Assembly: GCA_038527215.1 (NCBI GenBank)
Contig: JBCBGC010000045.1
Coordinates: 1 to 52,862 of the forward strand
DNA from: JAWPMV01 sp038527215
Lineage (GTDB): Bacteria > Bacteroidota > Bacteroidia > J057
Direction: 5' to 3'
Length of the DNA: 52,862 bases
Under the pieces are notes generated by a model. The model was not told the origin of the DNA, did no database searches, and was given only the letters and a program-made list of their open reading frames with translations. Position numbers and translations under genes: made by a program. Positions 1-8,645 of the stretch are shown here, piece after piece. Position 1 is the first letter of the stretch, and each line of letters opens with the position of its first letter.

Positions 1-515
1 AAGACCACGGGAGACATGCGGTGGGCCCGGGAGCTAACGTTGACCACCCGGGAAGGCGCTGCTTTAACCAAAGCTGGGCTCAGCAATTCGGTAAGCAGAA
101 AATGGCCCAGGTGATTGACGCCAAACTGTTTTTCAAAACCATCTTCGGTCTTGCTTTGTGGGCAAGCCATCACCCCTGCATTGTTGATCAGCAGGTCGAG
201 GGCATCATATTGGCTTAAGAAGGCCTCCGCAAAACTGCGGATGCTGGAGAGAGAGCCGAGTTCAACCGGCATGGTGGAAACCTTTTCGTTTCCGGTAGCG
301 GCTCTGATCTCAGCTACTACCTGCTTGCCTTTGGTTTCGTTTCGAGCGGTGAGGATGACTTCGGCACCTTTGGAGGCCATAGCTCGGGCTGTCTCCTGAC
401 CGATGCCACTGGAACCTCCGGTGACGAGGACGCGTTTTCCGGTCAGGTCTATGCCTTCCAGGACTTCATCGGTAGTCGTGTCATGACCAAATTGTTGGCG
501 GGCGGTGTTTTCCAT
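1..515 (-). CDS. Short-chain dehydrogenase/reductase (partial, 3' end off window)
   Basis: The reverse strand reads from an ATG at 513-515 to the left edge, giving 171 codons. The N-terminus has a Rossmann nucleotide-binding motif, VTGGSSGIG, followed by an NNAG motif (LLINNAGVMA) and the RVVNVSSRAH strand with the catalytic Ser. The Tyr-xxx-Lys pair lies beyond the window, so activity cannot be judged. The order of motifs and the VNHLGHFLL segment resemble the retinol-dehydrogenase/WWOX-like SDR branch, which uses NAD(P)H on alcohol or carbonyl substrates; the substrate here is unknown. It lies downstream of, and in the same direction as, a second SDR gene, but a terminator-like hairpin at 555-597 separates them, so it probably has its own promoter. 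Confidence 0.85.
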   Translation of the reverse strand, partial: MENTARQQFGHDTTTDEVLEGIDLTGKRVLVTGGSSGIGQETARAMASKGAEVILTARNETKGKQVVAEIRAATGNEKVSTMPVELGSLSSIRSFAEAFLSQYDALDLLINNAGVMACPQSKTEDGFEKQFGVNHLGHFLLTELLSPALVKAAPSRVVNVSSRAHRMSPVV

Positions 516-554
516 GTAAGAGGTTAGACAATTGATAAAAGAAAAAAATACGGA

Positions 555-597
555 TAAAAAAGCAGGCAGGGTAGCTTAATGCAAAATTCCCTGCCTG
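555..597 (-). terminator. Rho-independent terminator behind the SDR gene
   Basis: A 9-bp perfect stem (CAGGCAGGG at 563-571 pairs with CCCTGCCTG at 589-597). Read on the minus strand it is followed by CTTTTTTATCC, a U-rich tail. It lies 26 bp past the stop of the SDR gene at 624-1406. Confidence 0.75.
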
Positions 598-623
598 ACA
601 CAACGTGATACGGTCGCAGGAAG

Positions 624-1406
624 CTAGTTGCTGACCTCCTGCATTTTTCTGATTTGCGTAAGCAACATTTTCTTAGGGGTCAAAGGGATACTGGCCATCA
701 TCATCCGTTGCATAGCGGTCAGGCCGGCCAGGATGTTCAGTTTCCCTGCCATCATGCCCTCGTAACCAGCCTTGGCTACTTCGTAGGCACTAAAGGTGTT
801 TTTGAATAATTCCGTCTTATCCATTCCTGAGGTCTGCGCAAATTCCGTTTCGGTTGCTCCGGGTAAGAGGGCACTGACTGTGATAGGCGTATCATGCAGC
901 TCTTCATTAATGGCATTGCTAAAGGAGGTTACATACGCCTTGGTGGCATAGTAAACCGCCTGTAACGGGCCGGGTAGTAAACTGGCGGTGGAGGAAACGT
1001 TGAGGATTCTGCCGTTATTTTGGGCTACGAAATCCGGCAGGAAAAAGCGAGTCAGGGCGGTCAGGGCCACTACATTCAGGTTGATCATGGTCAAATCCTG
1101 CGCCCAGTCTCTTTCGTGAAATTTTCCGCGACCTCCAAAGCCAGCGTTGTTGATCAGATATTCTACTGCTACGCCAGCTGCTTTCACTTCATTGTAAATT
1201 TCTTCAGCAGCAGTAGGCAAACTTAGGTCCTTGGCAATCACCATGACGTTGACGCCGTAGGTGGATTCAAGTTCCTCCTTTAAGGTGTTCAATTTTTCCT
1301 GTCGACGCGCGACGATGACCAGGTCTCCGCCTTTTTGGGCATGGATGGTGGCGAGTTCTTTGCCTATGCCACTAGAAGCACCGGTGATTAAAGCTACTTT
1401 ATTCAT
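624..1406 (-). CDS. SDR family NAD(P)-dependent oxidoreductase
   Basis: This 260-residue protein is a complete classical short-chain dehydrogenase. It has the cofactor loop TGASSGIG at residues 9-15, NNAG at 86-89, a Ser pair near 138-139 and the catalytic Tyr152-xxx-Lys156 (YYATK). The family transfers hydride between NAD(P)H and carbonyl or alcohol groups in the cytoplasm; length and motif pattern resemble the DltE/YqjQ-type group of unknown substrate. The ATG at 1404-1406 starts right before the first strand. A perfect palindrome 24-39 bp upstream of the start looks like a TetR-family operator, so the gene is probably repressed until an inducer is present. No TetR gene is visible in the window. 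A terminator follows the gene. Confidence 0.9.
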   Translation of the reverse strand: MNKVALITGASSGIGKELATIHAQKGGDLVIVARRQEKLNTLKEELESTYGVNVMVIAKDLSLPTAAEEIYNEVKAAGVAVEYLINNAGFGGRGKFHERDWAQDLTMINLNVVALTALTRFFLPDFVAQNNGRILNVSSTASLLPGPLQAVYYATKAYVTSFSNAINEELHDTPITVSALLPGATETEFAQTSGMDKTELFKNTFSAYEVAKAGYEGMMAGKLNILAGLTAMQRMMMASIPLTPKKMLLTQIRKMQEVSN

Positions 1407-1429
1407 TTTTTTAGTTTGTTAGTTCGATA

Positions 1430-1445
1430 GTGAGTAATCACTCAC
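1430..1445. promoter_or_regulatory. TetR-type operator palindrome upstream of the SDR gene
   Basis: GTGAGT-AATC-ACTCAC is a perfect 6+6 inverted repeat with a 4-bp centre. A wider GATAGTG/CACTATC pair (1426-1432 and 1451-1457) surrounds it asymmetrically. Its position, 24-39 bp from the ATG, fits an operator overlapping the promoter. The GTGAGTGATTACTCAC form resembles many TetR-family sites; the cognate regulator is not in the window. Confidence 0.6.
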
Positions 1446-1557
1446 AATTACACTATCAAAAACGAGGATCGCAAATTTTTGTTACAGTAGGGGTAAAAAA
1501 AATCAAGGCATTGCCAGCAGCAATGCCTTGAAATGGGACGAAAATATTAGGCTAGGA

Positions 1558-2733
1558 TCAGGGAAGGCGCTTTTCGTAGCGATCCAGGATGCGGTGAATT
1601 TCCCGATATTTTTGCCAGAGTGCTTCCTGGTCTTCTGCATTCATGTTACAAAGGACCACCCGACCGAGCAGGGAATCCGCATGAAACCTAAAACCTGTCT
1701 GGACCCCGGGATCACTTCCCCCATGCCCAATCAAGCGGCTTTTTTCTCCCATACCCCAGAACATTCGGTCTTCATCCTGATCTCCTGGCAACAGCATACG
1801 GGCGTAGGTTGGGGGCAGGTATGTACTTTTGCCCTGATAGGCGCACATCATTTCTGCCAACAGCTTACTGAGGTCCGGAGCCGTGGAAATCAATCCTCCA
1901 TCTGCATAGGTGATCAGTTGGTAAGGAGGCACCATGGCTCCCGCAGGAAAATATCCGCTTACATAGTGATCTGCTTGATCGGGGACTATTTCCCAGCTCG
2001 TATCTCCCATCTTCAAGGGATCGAAAATGTATGCCTGGGTAAACGCTTTGAAAGACTGCCCGCTGGCTTTTTCGATCACCAGGGCTGCCAGCGCGGCATT
2101 GAGGTTGGCATAGTCCGCCTCTTGGCCCGGCGCTCGCTTATGGAAGTTCTTCTTGCGATACCAGGCCCCTTTGGGGGAGAGGATGCGCGCCAGAAAGGCT
2201 GGCATACTCAGGGCCTCATGACTTTGGATAAATTGCTGGAAGCCGGGATGAACCTCTGCCGGACTAGGCACCTTCTCCTGAGGGATATAGGTTTTGCCAT
2301 AATGCTTGCTATCCCGGATGGTGGAGGTGTGATTGGCCAGGTGGCGCACCAAGATGGGCTGATCTTTAAACCAGGGATTGGAGACCGGAAAGTCCAGGAA
2401 TTCTTCTATAGGACTGTCCAGACTCAGATGACCTTCCTCTATCGCTTTGGCCAGGGCCAGGCCTACCACCGTTTTGGAGACGGAACCCAGATTGATTCGG
2501 GCGTCCGCTTCGAATTTTTTCTGAGGTTCCAGGCAAGCATAGCCCGCACTGTAGATAAATACCTCGCCTGCGGGCTTTACTACCGCTACGGAGAAGCCCG
2601 GCAAGCTGCTGTGTTGCGCCAGGGAGTCCAGAGAAACCTTTAAGCTGTCCAGGTAGGTCTGGGCCAGGGTGATGCCCGGCAGGCACAGCCCGATCATCAG
2701 GATGGAGAGTTGTTTGCTGAATAAAAACGCCAT
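1558..2733 (-). CDS. Serine hydrolase, class C beta-lactamase fold, secreted
   Basis: 391 residues from the ATG at 2731-2733, chosen because it gives a clean signal peptide (MAFLFSKQLS... ending GITLAQ, cut near residue 25); a longer reading frame upstream has no such N-terminus. The three catalytic motifs of the AmpC/penicillin-binding-like family are present: S84-V-S-K87, Y208-A-N210 and H337-G-G339 (the HxG variant of KTG). Members are periplasmic DD-peptidases, esterases or peptidases as often as true beta-lactamases, and the sequence does not decide between them. It is the last gene of a minus-strand run, 113 bp behind the membrane-protein gene before it. Confidence 0.88.
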   Translation of the reverse strand: MAFLFSKQLSILMIGLCLPGITLAQTYLDSLKVSLDSLAQHSSLPGFSVAVVKPAGEVFIYSAGYACLEPQKKFEADARINLGSVSKTVVGLALAKAIEEGHLSLDSPIEEFLDFPVSNPWFKDQPILVRHLANHTSTIRDSKHYGKTYIPQEKVPSPAEVHPGFQQFIQSHEALSMPAFLARILSPKGAWYRKKNFHKRAPGQEADYANLNAALAALVIEKASGQSFKAFTQAYIFDPLKMGDTSWEIVPDQADHYVSGYFPAGAMVPPYQLITYADGGLISTAPDLSKLLAEMMCAYQGKSTYLPPTYARMLLPGDQDEDRMFWGMGEKSRLIGHGGSDPGVQTGFRFHADSLLGRVVLCNMNAEDQEALWQKYREIHRILDRYEKRLP

Positions 2734-2846
2734 GGGTTGGTGGGTGTAAAATGAAACAAGGAGGAATCCTGATTTTCCGCTAAAGAGTGGTGGGCCGGAG
2801 AAGCGTTGCCTCCTGGCTATAGATATGCACCTGCGGCTTTTGCGAA

Positions 2847-3557
2847 TTAGCCCTTGCGTAATCTCCTTTCCAGGCCTTGAGCCAGAAGCTCCAGGCGGGC
2901 CTTGTTCTTGGAAATCTCCAGCATATTTCCTTCGAAAGAGCGCACCCTCCATAAAGGCGGGAACCTGAGTTTGCCTTTGGAAAGGGAGTAGGCAACCATC
3001 ATGTTTGGGAGATTGAACCAGAGGATAAAAGTCTGGCCGAAGTCCAGCTTGGTAGGGTTCAGGCCTATTTTTTGGGCGGTCCGTTCATTGAGGATGTAGC
3101 TGGTACCCTTGAGCTTTTTGCTATGCCAGCCTTTCCGGTCAACATCCTCCAAAAAAGCCAGCAGTCCCCGGATATACTGAAGCAGAATCCAGGAAGTGCG
3201 CTGAGAAGCGGGTAGGCTGCGATCAAGGGCAAAATAATATTCCAAGAGGGTCCCGCCGTGCATGATCACCGGGTCTTTTTCGGGATGTTGGATGAGAAAC
3301 ATGGAGGAGTACAAGCGGAGTTGTCCTTGCTTGATCAGGCTGGGCACATCAAAAAAGGGGGCGATGATGGACAGGCTGATCCAAAGGGAAAATATGGGCA
3401 GCCCATACCATCCCAGGCCTACAGCCAGCCCGATAGCCAGGAGATTGAACAGGATGACCGCGCCGGCTAATTTGACCTGAAATCCCCTCCGGGCTTGGGG
3501 AGAAAGGGCGAAAAAAGGGTGTATCTCTGCCAGTTTAATAGATTCTGGGGTCTCCAT
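2847..3557 (-). CDS. Hypothetical membrane protein with two helices
   Basis: 236 residues; I do not recognise a family. Two adjacent hydrophobic segments lie near residues 30-75 (GAVILFNLLAIGLAVGLGW and IFSLWISLSIIAPFF), followed by a soluble part with many basic residues at the C-terminus (LLAQGLERRLRKG). The likely fold is an inner-membrane hairpin with a cytoplasmic tail. I take the ATG at 3555-3557; a TTG one codon earlier is possible. The start overlaps the end of the upstream PD40 gene by 23 bp, so the two are very likely cotranscribed and translationally coupled. Confidence 0.7.
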   Translation of the reverse strand: METPESIKLAEIHPFFALSPQARRGFQVKLAGAVILFNLLAIGLAVGLGWYGLPIFSLWISLSIIAPFFDVPSLIKQGQLRLYSSMFLIQHPEKDPVIMHGGTLLEYYFALDRSLPASQRTSWILLQYIRGLLAFLEDVDRKGWHSKKLKGTSYILNERTAQKIGLNPTKLDFGQTFILWFNLPNMMVAYSLSKGKLRFPPLWRVRSFEGNMLEISKNKARLELLAQGLERRLRKG

Positions 3558-4386
3558 CAAAGCCTGCTTCTTGGGTTAGTTGGGTGGTCTCTTGGCTTTC
3601 AAGCTCATATACGAACAAATCCCAGTTATCATCAGGGTTGCTCCCAAAGTATATCCGCTTGCTGTCTCGGGACCAGCGGGCAATCAATTCAGTATCGGGA
3701 CTGTCGGTAACCCGGGTTAATGCCCGATCCTCCAGCCGCATCAGGAGGATTTCCATATTGTCCTTCCCGAATCGGTTGGAGCTAAAGACCAGGTATTTTC
3801 CATCTGGCGAAAGGCTTCCCCGTTGGTCCCGGTCAGGATGGCGGGTCAGGTTCTTGATTTTGCCGCTGTTAAGGTCCATGCGAAAAATCTCCTCATTGCC
3901 CAGATGTTCACTGGTAAAAATAAACGCCTCTTCCCCTTCTATCCAGCTAGGATATCCAGCCGTGCGCAGCAGGTCAATGGTCAGGATTTTCTGCCCGCTT
4001 CCGCTAGCGTCAGCCCAGTATAATTCTCCCCGGCAGCCATATAACTGCTGCCCCGTAGTGCGATCATATAAGATGTTCTTATCATCCAGGGTACAAGCCT
4101 GAGGGTGGGGGAGGGGCGTGATTTCGCCGCTTTCCAGAGCCAGTTGATAGCGGAGGATCAGGCTATCCTCCTGCCGGAGAAAACTGATATGATTGGCATC
4201 TATCCAGGTAGCGGCCCATTCCTCCCGGGGATCATTGGTGAGCGCCTGCACCTTGGAGCCGTCCGGGTGCATGAGAAAGATGTCGCTATTGCCGTTGCGA
4301 CTAGAAGAGAAGAGGATGCGCTCGGAAGGACCCTGACAGGCGGAAAAGAAAGCCAGACCGAGGAGGAGGACAGGAAGGAATTTCAT
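3535..4386 (-). CDS. TolB-like PD40 beta-propeller lipoprotein
   Basis: 283 residues from the ATG at 4384-4386, which begins a lipoprotein signal (MKFLPVLLLGLAFFSACQG; lipobox FSAC, Cys18). The mature part is built of PD40/WD40-like blades with repeated patterns such as ILFSSSRNGNSDIFLM, LVFSSNRFGKDNMEILLM and RIYFGSNPDDNWDLFVYE, each followed by a LTxxP or LTQ turn. Such propellers resemble the C-terminal half of TolB and usually bind proteins at the periplasmic face of the outer membrane. The sequence lacks the TolB N-terminal domain, so it is not TolB itself. It overlaps the downstream membrane-protein gene by 23 bp. Confidence 0.8.
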   Translation of the reverse strand: MKFLPVLLLGLAFFSACQGPSERILFSSSRNGNSDIFLMHPDGSKVQALTNDPREEWAATWIDANHISFLRQEDSLILRYQLALESGEITPLPHPQACTLDDKNILYDRTTGQQLYGCRGELYWADASGSGQKILTIDLLRTAGYPSWIEGEEAFIFTSEHLGNEEIFRMDLNSGKIKNLTRHPDRDQRGSLSPDGKYLVFSSNRFGKDNMEILLMRLEDRALTRVTDSPDTELIARWSRDSKRIYFGSNPDDNWDLFVYELESQETTQLTQEAGFDGDPRIY

Positions 4387-4474
4387 GGGAAAACGCGTTG
4401 AGCCTTTTGATCGACCAATATAGCCACTTCCCTTACCAATCCTTTCCATTCGGCGAAAAAATGACCTTCCGCCA

Positions 4475-5032
4475 CTATTTTCTCATGCCAAGGCTAGGCA
4501 AGGGTATACGCTGGGCCTTTTCAGGCAAATCTCTGATGCCGTCGGTATACCAAAAATAGATTTCCCCTTCCCGGTCGAATTGATATATAATCCCAAATTT
4601 CCCAGTGATGGATTTACCCAATTGGGGTTGGTACAAGGTGGCAATGAAATACAAGCTGTTGGCTCGGATGAAATCGTAGGTGATTTCCTGAAGCACCGCA
4701 CCCTCGGTAAAATCCTTTACGTCTTCTGCTTGAAAGCAGACGTATCCACAGGAGTCAATCAGGTCAATTTTGGAGAGCTTTCGCCGAAAGTCCCGATTGG
4801 GGAAGCCCATCAGGCTGAGCTCAAACTCACTATCCGTGAGGTGGCCGTCGGTTCGCTCAAAGGCCCCTTGAATGCCCACCTGCCCTCGGTCATTGCCGAT
4901 CCGAATGGGTGTCTGCGTGAAGAGGGTATCATGGACCACAATAGGCACTTTGGGTTCTTCGACCTCAGAAAGACTGGCTTGTGGTTGGCAGGCCACCGCG
5001 ATAAAAAAGACGAGGAGTAGGAAGCGAAACAT
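4475..5032 (-). CDS. Hypothetical lipoprotein
   Basis: 185 residues from the ATG at 5030-5032, chosen over an upstream start because it opens a lipoprotein signal (MFRFLLLVFFIAVACQPQ, lipobox VAC, Cys15). The rest is a soluble, probably beta-rich domain with no family I recognise; it contains a CGYVC pair (residues near 95-99) that could form a disulphide. It sits in the minus-strand run between the DUF-type membrane gene upstream (63-bp gap) and the PD40 lipoprotein gene downstream (88-bp gap), suggesting an envelope role, but the function is unknown. Confidence 0.7.
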   Translation of the reverse strand: MFRFLLLVFFIAVACQPQASLSEVEEPKVPIVVHDTLFTQTPIRIGNDRGQVGIQGAFERTDGHLTDSEFELSLMGFPNRDFRRKLSKIDLIDSCGYVCFQAEDVKDFTEGAVLQEITYDFIRANSLYFIATLYQPQLGKSITGKFGIIYQFDREGEIYFWYTDGIRDLPEKAQRIPLPSLGMRK

Positions 5033-5095
5033 AGGCGGATAGGTCTGATAGAAGATAAAGATTTTTGACAAAAAGTTCGTCCTGGAACAGGGCTG

Positions 5096-5692
5096 CTATT
5101 TATAAAACAAAATAGAAGAGCGGGGAACTAACTCCCCTTCCTTCCTGATTTGTACCTGCCCCCTTGCATGATGAAGGAGGCGTTTTTTCCCTACCAGAAA
5201 GTGGAACCCATCTGTTGCCGCAGGGTCATACAGCCGATAGGCTGGCGCAGGTTCGGAATCGCCATAACGAATCCACCATGGATTTTCCCTCACCGAGACA
5301 GGATCAAGGTAAAGGCTTCCGCTTCGCTTGTTCTGGCGCTTCCAGTTTTTCATCCGGACAAACTCATACGCCAGGCTCAGGCTATCGGTTCGATTCAACT
5401 GCAAGCCATACACCCATACTTCCTCGCCGGAGTCATGCCTGCCCGTATAATTAGCCCAGTCGTTGAAGCCCATCACCGAATCCAGTACAAGAGAAGGTGG
5501 CTGGGCATGCTGCCCTTCAATCGGGGCAGCAAATGCTTTATTCAAGCCTTTTTCTATATCCCGTCCGAGTCCATAAAAGCTCATGGCCATCCCTATCTCA
5601 TAAATCAGGAAACCTATAACCGGCAAAATGACCAGGGCGAGGAGACCATATTTGTTGACTGACTTTTTGGCTAAAGGAGGAGAGGATTTCAT
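5096..5692 (-). CDS. Hypothetical single-helix membrane-anchored protein
   Basis: 198 residues. One transmembrane helix near residues 15-38 (YGLLALVILPVIGFLIYEIGM) follows a short basic N-terminus, so the remaining 160 residues are probably periplasmic. The soluble part is rich in Trp and Tyr (NPWWIRYGDSEP, ANYTGRHDSGEEVWVYG) and I do not recognise it. It begins 12 bp after the ybaK stop, so it is very likely in an operon with that gene. Confidence 0.7.
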   Translation of the reverse strand: MKSSPPLAKKSVNKYGLLALVILPVIGFLIYEIGMAMSFYGLGRDIEKGLNKAFAAPIEGQHAQPPSLVLDSVMGFNDWANYTGRHDSGEEVWVYGLQLNRTDSLSLAYEFVRMKNWKRQNKRSGSLYLDPVSVRENPWWIRYGDSEPAPAYRLYDPAATDGFHFLVGKKRLLHHARGQVQIRKEGELVPRSSILFYK

Positions 5693-5704
5693 GGTAGGAG
5701 AGGG

Positions 5705-6190
5705 TTAGGCTGTGGGAATGGGATCAGACATATCGAGCAAACTACCTCGGCTGGCCTGAAGGAGCGCATCGGTACGCAGGCCAATCAGGATCCCACGGAC
5801 CCCGGCATTGACCCAGATATAGCCTAAGGCTTCGGCGGTAGCATCTACAAAAACTGGCGGCTGGGCTTTCATGCCAATCGGACTACAGCCACCCCGGATA
5901 TAACCGGTAAGGGCTTGTAATTTGTCTAGAGGTACGAGGCTGATTTTTTTGTTGCCGGTGGCTTGGGCCAGGGCTTTGCGGCGTAGTTTCATATGGCCCG
6001 GAACCACGGCTACTACCAGCCCGGTTTTATCTCCCCAGGCGGCCAGGGTCTTGTAAATCTGCTCAATGGGGAGTTGGTTTTCCTGGGCAATCTTGCGGAC
6101 GTCCAGGTCCTGTGGATCGTAGGTATAAGCCAGCGTATCATAGGCGATCCCCTCTTGCTCAAGGATGCGCATGGCATTGGTTTTTTTCAT
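5705..6190 (-). CDS. ybaK: Cys-tRNA(Pro)/Cys-tRNA(Cys) deacylase YbaK/EbsC
   Basis: 161 residues, the usual length for YbaK/EbsC. Family features are the N-terminal MKKTNAMRILEQEGI helix, a central Lys in IYKTLAAWGDKTGLVVAVVPG (the conserved deacylase lysine region), and the glycine-rich GYIRGGCSPIGMK loop. The enzyme removes Cys mischarged on tRNA-Pro by prolyl-tRNA synthetase, acting in the cytoplasm in trans. It is the first gene of the minus-strand run that continues with five envelope-type genes, the next one only 12 bp away; no functional link to those genes is evident. Confidence 0.9.
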   Translation of the reverse strand: MKKTNAMRILEQEGIAYDTLAYTYDPQDLDVRKIAQENQLPIEQIYKTLAAWGDKTGLVVAVVPGHMKLRRKALAQATGNKKISLVPLDKLQALTGYIRGGCSPIGMKAQPPVFVDATAEALGYIWVNAGVRGILIGLRTDALLQASRGSLLDMSDPIPTA

Positions 6191-6298
6191 GGTTGATCGT
6201 GACTTAGCAGAGGGGCGTTGGCTGGGTGTACGGGAGAAAGGATTTGGTAGTTTCTCAAGTTTCCGGAGGAACTATTATTTTGATAAAAAATAAGCCCT

Positions 6299-7096
6299 AT
6301 GCCCCTCCACACTCCCTATCCCCTCACTGCAGACCAAATCGCCTTTTATCAGCAACACCGCTATATCAAGCTCAAGCAGGTCTGGCAGCCGGAAGAAATC
6401 GCCCATTTTCAGGAAGTTATTTCCCATCGCGTCCAGGTGTTGAGTCAGCAAAAAAAGCCCCTACAGGAGCGCGACACCTATGGCAAGGCCTTTCTCCAAC
6501 TGATGAACCTGTGGGTAGACGATCCGGCTATCAGGGAAATCGTGTTTAACCAGCGGATGGCCGGCATCGCTGCAGCGCTCATGCAGGTCGAGGGCGTGCG
6601 CCTATACCATGATCAGGCTTTATTCAAAGAAGCAGGTGGAGGCATTACTCCCTGGCATGCCGATCAGTATTATTGGCCGTTGGAAACCGACCGAACCATC
6701 ACCGCCTGGATGCCCTTGCAAGCGGTACCGCTGGAGATGGGCCCGCTGGAGTTTAGTGCGGGTAGCCACCGGATTGTGGAGGGGAGGGAATTGGCGATCG
6801 GGGATGAGAGTGAGCAGATCATGGACAAAAAACTCCGGGTAACGGATTTTGCCCACATCATAGAAGCCTTCGACCTGGGCGAGGTAAGTTTTCATTCGGG
6901 CTGGATCTTTCATCGGGCAGGTGCCAATCAAACCGATCAGATGCGGGCCGTGATGACGGTCATTTATATGGACAAAGACATGCGACTCAAAGCGCCGGAA
7001 AATGAAAACCAACAGAATGATTGGGATACCTGGTGCCCGGGCGCCAGGGTGGGGGAGGTGATTGACTCGCCCTTGAATCCGGTCTTGTATCCTTAG
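6299..7096 (+). CDS. Phytanoyl-CoA dioxygenase (PhyH) family protein
   Basis: 265 residues. The Fe(II)/2-oxoglutarate oxygenase triad is visible: H120-A-D122 (PWHADQYYW) and the distal His205 in WIFHRAGAN, with Arg216 placed to bind 2-oxoglutarate. Family members hydroxylate small molecules such as phytanoyl-CoA, ectoine or secondary metabolites; the substrate here is unknown. The gene stands alone on the plus strand, divergent from ybaK, and its stop lies 1 bp from the stop of the convergent PH-domain gene at 7098, leaving no room for a separate terminator. Confidence 0.88.
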   Translation: MPLHTPYPLTADQIAFYQQHRYIKLKQVWQPEEIAHFQEVISHRVQVLSQQKKPLQERDTYGKAFLQLMNLWVDDPAIREIVFNQRMAGIAAALMQVEGVRLYHDQALFKEAGGGITPWHADQYYWPLETDRTITAWMPLQAVPLEMGPLEFSAGSHRIVEGRELAIGDESEQIMDKKLRVTDFAHIIEAFDLGEVSFHSGWIFHRAGANQTDQMRAVMTVIYMDKDMRLKAPENENQQNDWDTWCPGARVGEVIDSPLNPVLYP

Positions 7097-7097
7097 G

Positions 7098-8645
7098 TTA
7101 CATCCAGGGGCGGGGATCAGATTCCGCTTTGTACAGGACGTAGTTTTGCACTTCCCGGGCTTCCGCCAGACTGATGTAGGAAATTTCCAGGTCTCCCGAT
7201 GCGGTGTGTAAAATCAGGTCGCCCAGGTCCCTTCTTCGTTGATAAGGACTTTGCTCAATGCTAACCGATTGGATTTTGTATAAAGGCAAAATCTGAAAAC
7301 GGGTGCCAATCACGCCGCTTTTTACCTTGAGCATTTCTTCGGTGATGCTCCAGCGGTAGCGATGCTGGTAGCGAGATACCAGCGGGAACAGCAATAAAGG
7401 CCAGGCCAACCAGGCCAGACTCCACCAACCCGCCCAGGAGAAAAAAGCCCCCAGGAGGATGGGCACCGGAATCAAGCCAAAAAAGAGCATGTTCCGATGT
7501 ACCAGGCTCCGACTGATGGTTCTCGGCTCAAAATGGTCAAAATCATCGCCCGGAAACTGAAGGCTCAGTACCTGATCAATGTCTGCTTCCTGCGCCCCTG
7601 GCAGCGTAATGGCCTGTTTGCGGTTGACCACCGCACTGGAGGCCTGAAAGAGACGCAACGTAAAGTACCCCAGCATTTTTTGCAGCGGATTCTGCGTCCA
7701 GCGGACCCGCTGGATTTTGCTATGTACTGCTGATTGTTCCCGCCTTTCAAAGAGGCCCGCGACCACTTTGAAGCCGCGCTTAGTCTGAAAAAAGCTCAGG
7801 TTGTAATATCGGATCACGGCTCGCACCAGGCTGAGCAAAAAGGCCACCACCAGCAACAGAGGAATGGCAATGATCCAAAAAAGAAAATATTGATCGCTTT
7901 GTAGGCCGAGTAAATCGATGCCCATTTCTATCCAGTCGCCCTCTTCCCATCCCAGAATATCGTCTACATAATTGAGGAGCCCCAGCCCAAAACCCAGAAT
8001 CAGCCCAGCGGTCTGTAGGTGGTTTTGGGTAGCCCCTACCTTGATTAAGTCTTGCAGCTTCCGTTGGAACATGAGGCGATTTTCAGTCGCTGGTTCCGAT
8101 ACCAGCTCGTCAGCCTGACCTTCTCCGCCTTCTGCCTCAGTTTCCGGTTGAGCTATTAGCAGGGCTTTTTGCGCCAGGACATAATCTCGCAAGGCTTCCG
8201 CTTTGTCTTTGGATAAGGCGGATAGGTTCAACTCACTGGCCGCGGAACCTGCCGTATCGATCTCCACGCTAAAGACATTGAGAAATTGGTGGAGGAGACT
8301 TTGGTTAAGGTTCACCGTTTGGATGCGGTCAAAAGGAATGCTGAGCCGGGTCTTGTTGAGAAAACCCTTTTTGATGACCAGCTCTTCTCCCTGCACAAAA
8401 AAGAAATAATTCCAGTAGGAAATCAGCGAGGCAATCACCTGAATCACCCCTAGCCCAAAGAACAGGTAGAGATAAAAGCGTCCGCCTTCCCCGCTGTCTT
8501 CGCTGGGCGTGCCCCGAAAAATGTAAAGGATCAGGATGGGCACCAGATAGCGCCCCGCCGACCGCAAAAACTTCCACAGAATAAAGAAGATGGCTGCGGA
8601 GGATTGACGGGAAGGGGTTTGGAAAGCCTGACTAAGCTGATTCAT
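7098..8645 (-). CDS. PH-domain membrane protein, YdbT-like (three bPH2 domains)
   Basis: 515 residues from the ATG at 8643-8645; an upstream TTG is possible but less likely. The protein alternates paired hydrophobic helices (near residues 25-75, 205-275 and 375-420) with bacterial PH (bPH2) domains. Each carries the pattern of a beta strand ending in K-x-G-x-x followed by P-F-x-R-I-Q-T or L-Y-K-I-Q-S (IPFDRIQTVNLNQS, KIQRVRWTQNP, LPLYKIQSVSIEQS). This matches the YdbT arrangement, in which the partner YdbS is encoded just upstream, as here: the start overlaps the end of the smaller PH gene by 14 bp. In Bacillus the pair has been linked to resistance to certain bacteriocins; the role in this phylum is unknown. 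Confidence 0.85.
   Translation of the reverse strand: MNQLSQAFQTPSRQSSAAIFFILWKFLRSAGRYLVPILILYIFRGTPSEDSGEGGRFYLYLFFGLGVIQVIASLISYWNYFFFVQGEELVIKKGFLNKTRLSIPFDRIQTVNLNQSLLHQFLNVFSVEIDTAGSAASELNLSALSKDKAEALRDYVLAQKALLIAQPETEAEGGEGQADELVSEPATENRLMFQRKLQDLIKVGATQNHLQTAGLILGFGLGLLNYVDDILGWEEGDWIEMGIDLLGLQSDQYFLFWIIAIPLLLVVAFLLSLVRAVIRYYNLSFFQTKRGFKVVAGLFERREQSAVHSKIQRVRWTQNPLQKMLGYFTLRLFQASSAVVNRKQAITLPGAQEADIDQVLSLQFPGDDFDHFEPRTISRSLVHRNMLFFGLIPVPILLGAFFSWAGWWSLAWLAWPLLLFPLVSRYQHRYRWSITEEMLKVKSGVIGTRFQILPLYKIQSVSIEQSPYQRRRDLGDLILHTASGDLEISYISLAEAREVQNYVLYKAESDPRPWM

Noticed and set aside
1528..2643. A 371-codon plus-strand frame across the serine hydrolase gene
   Set aside because: It lies wholly antisense to a gene with intact catalytic motifs and a signal peptide, and its translation shows no recognisable pattern; it is a high-GC shadow frame.
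2733..2952. Longer N-terminus for the serine hydrolase gene
   Set aside because: The extra 73 codons overlap the preceding gene and lack a signal peptide, while the inner ATG opens an ideal one.
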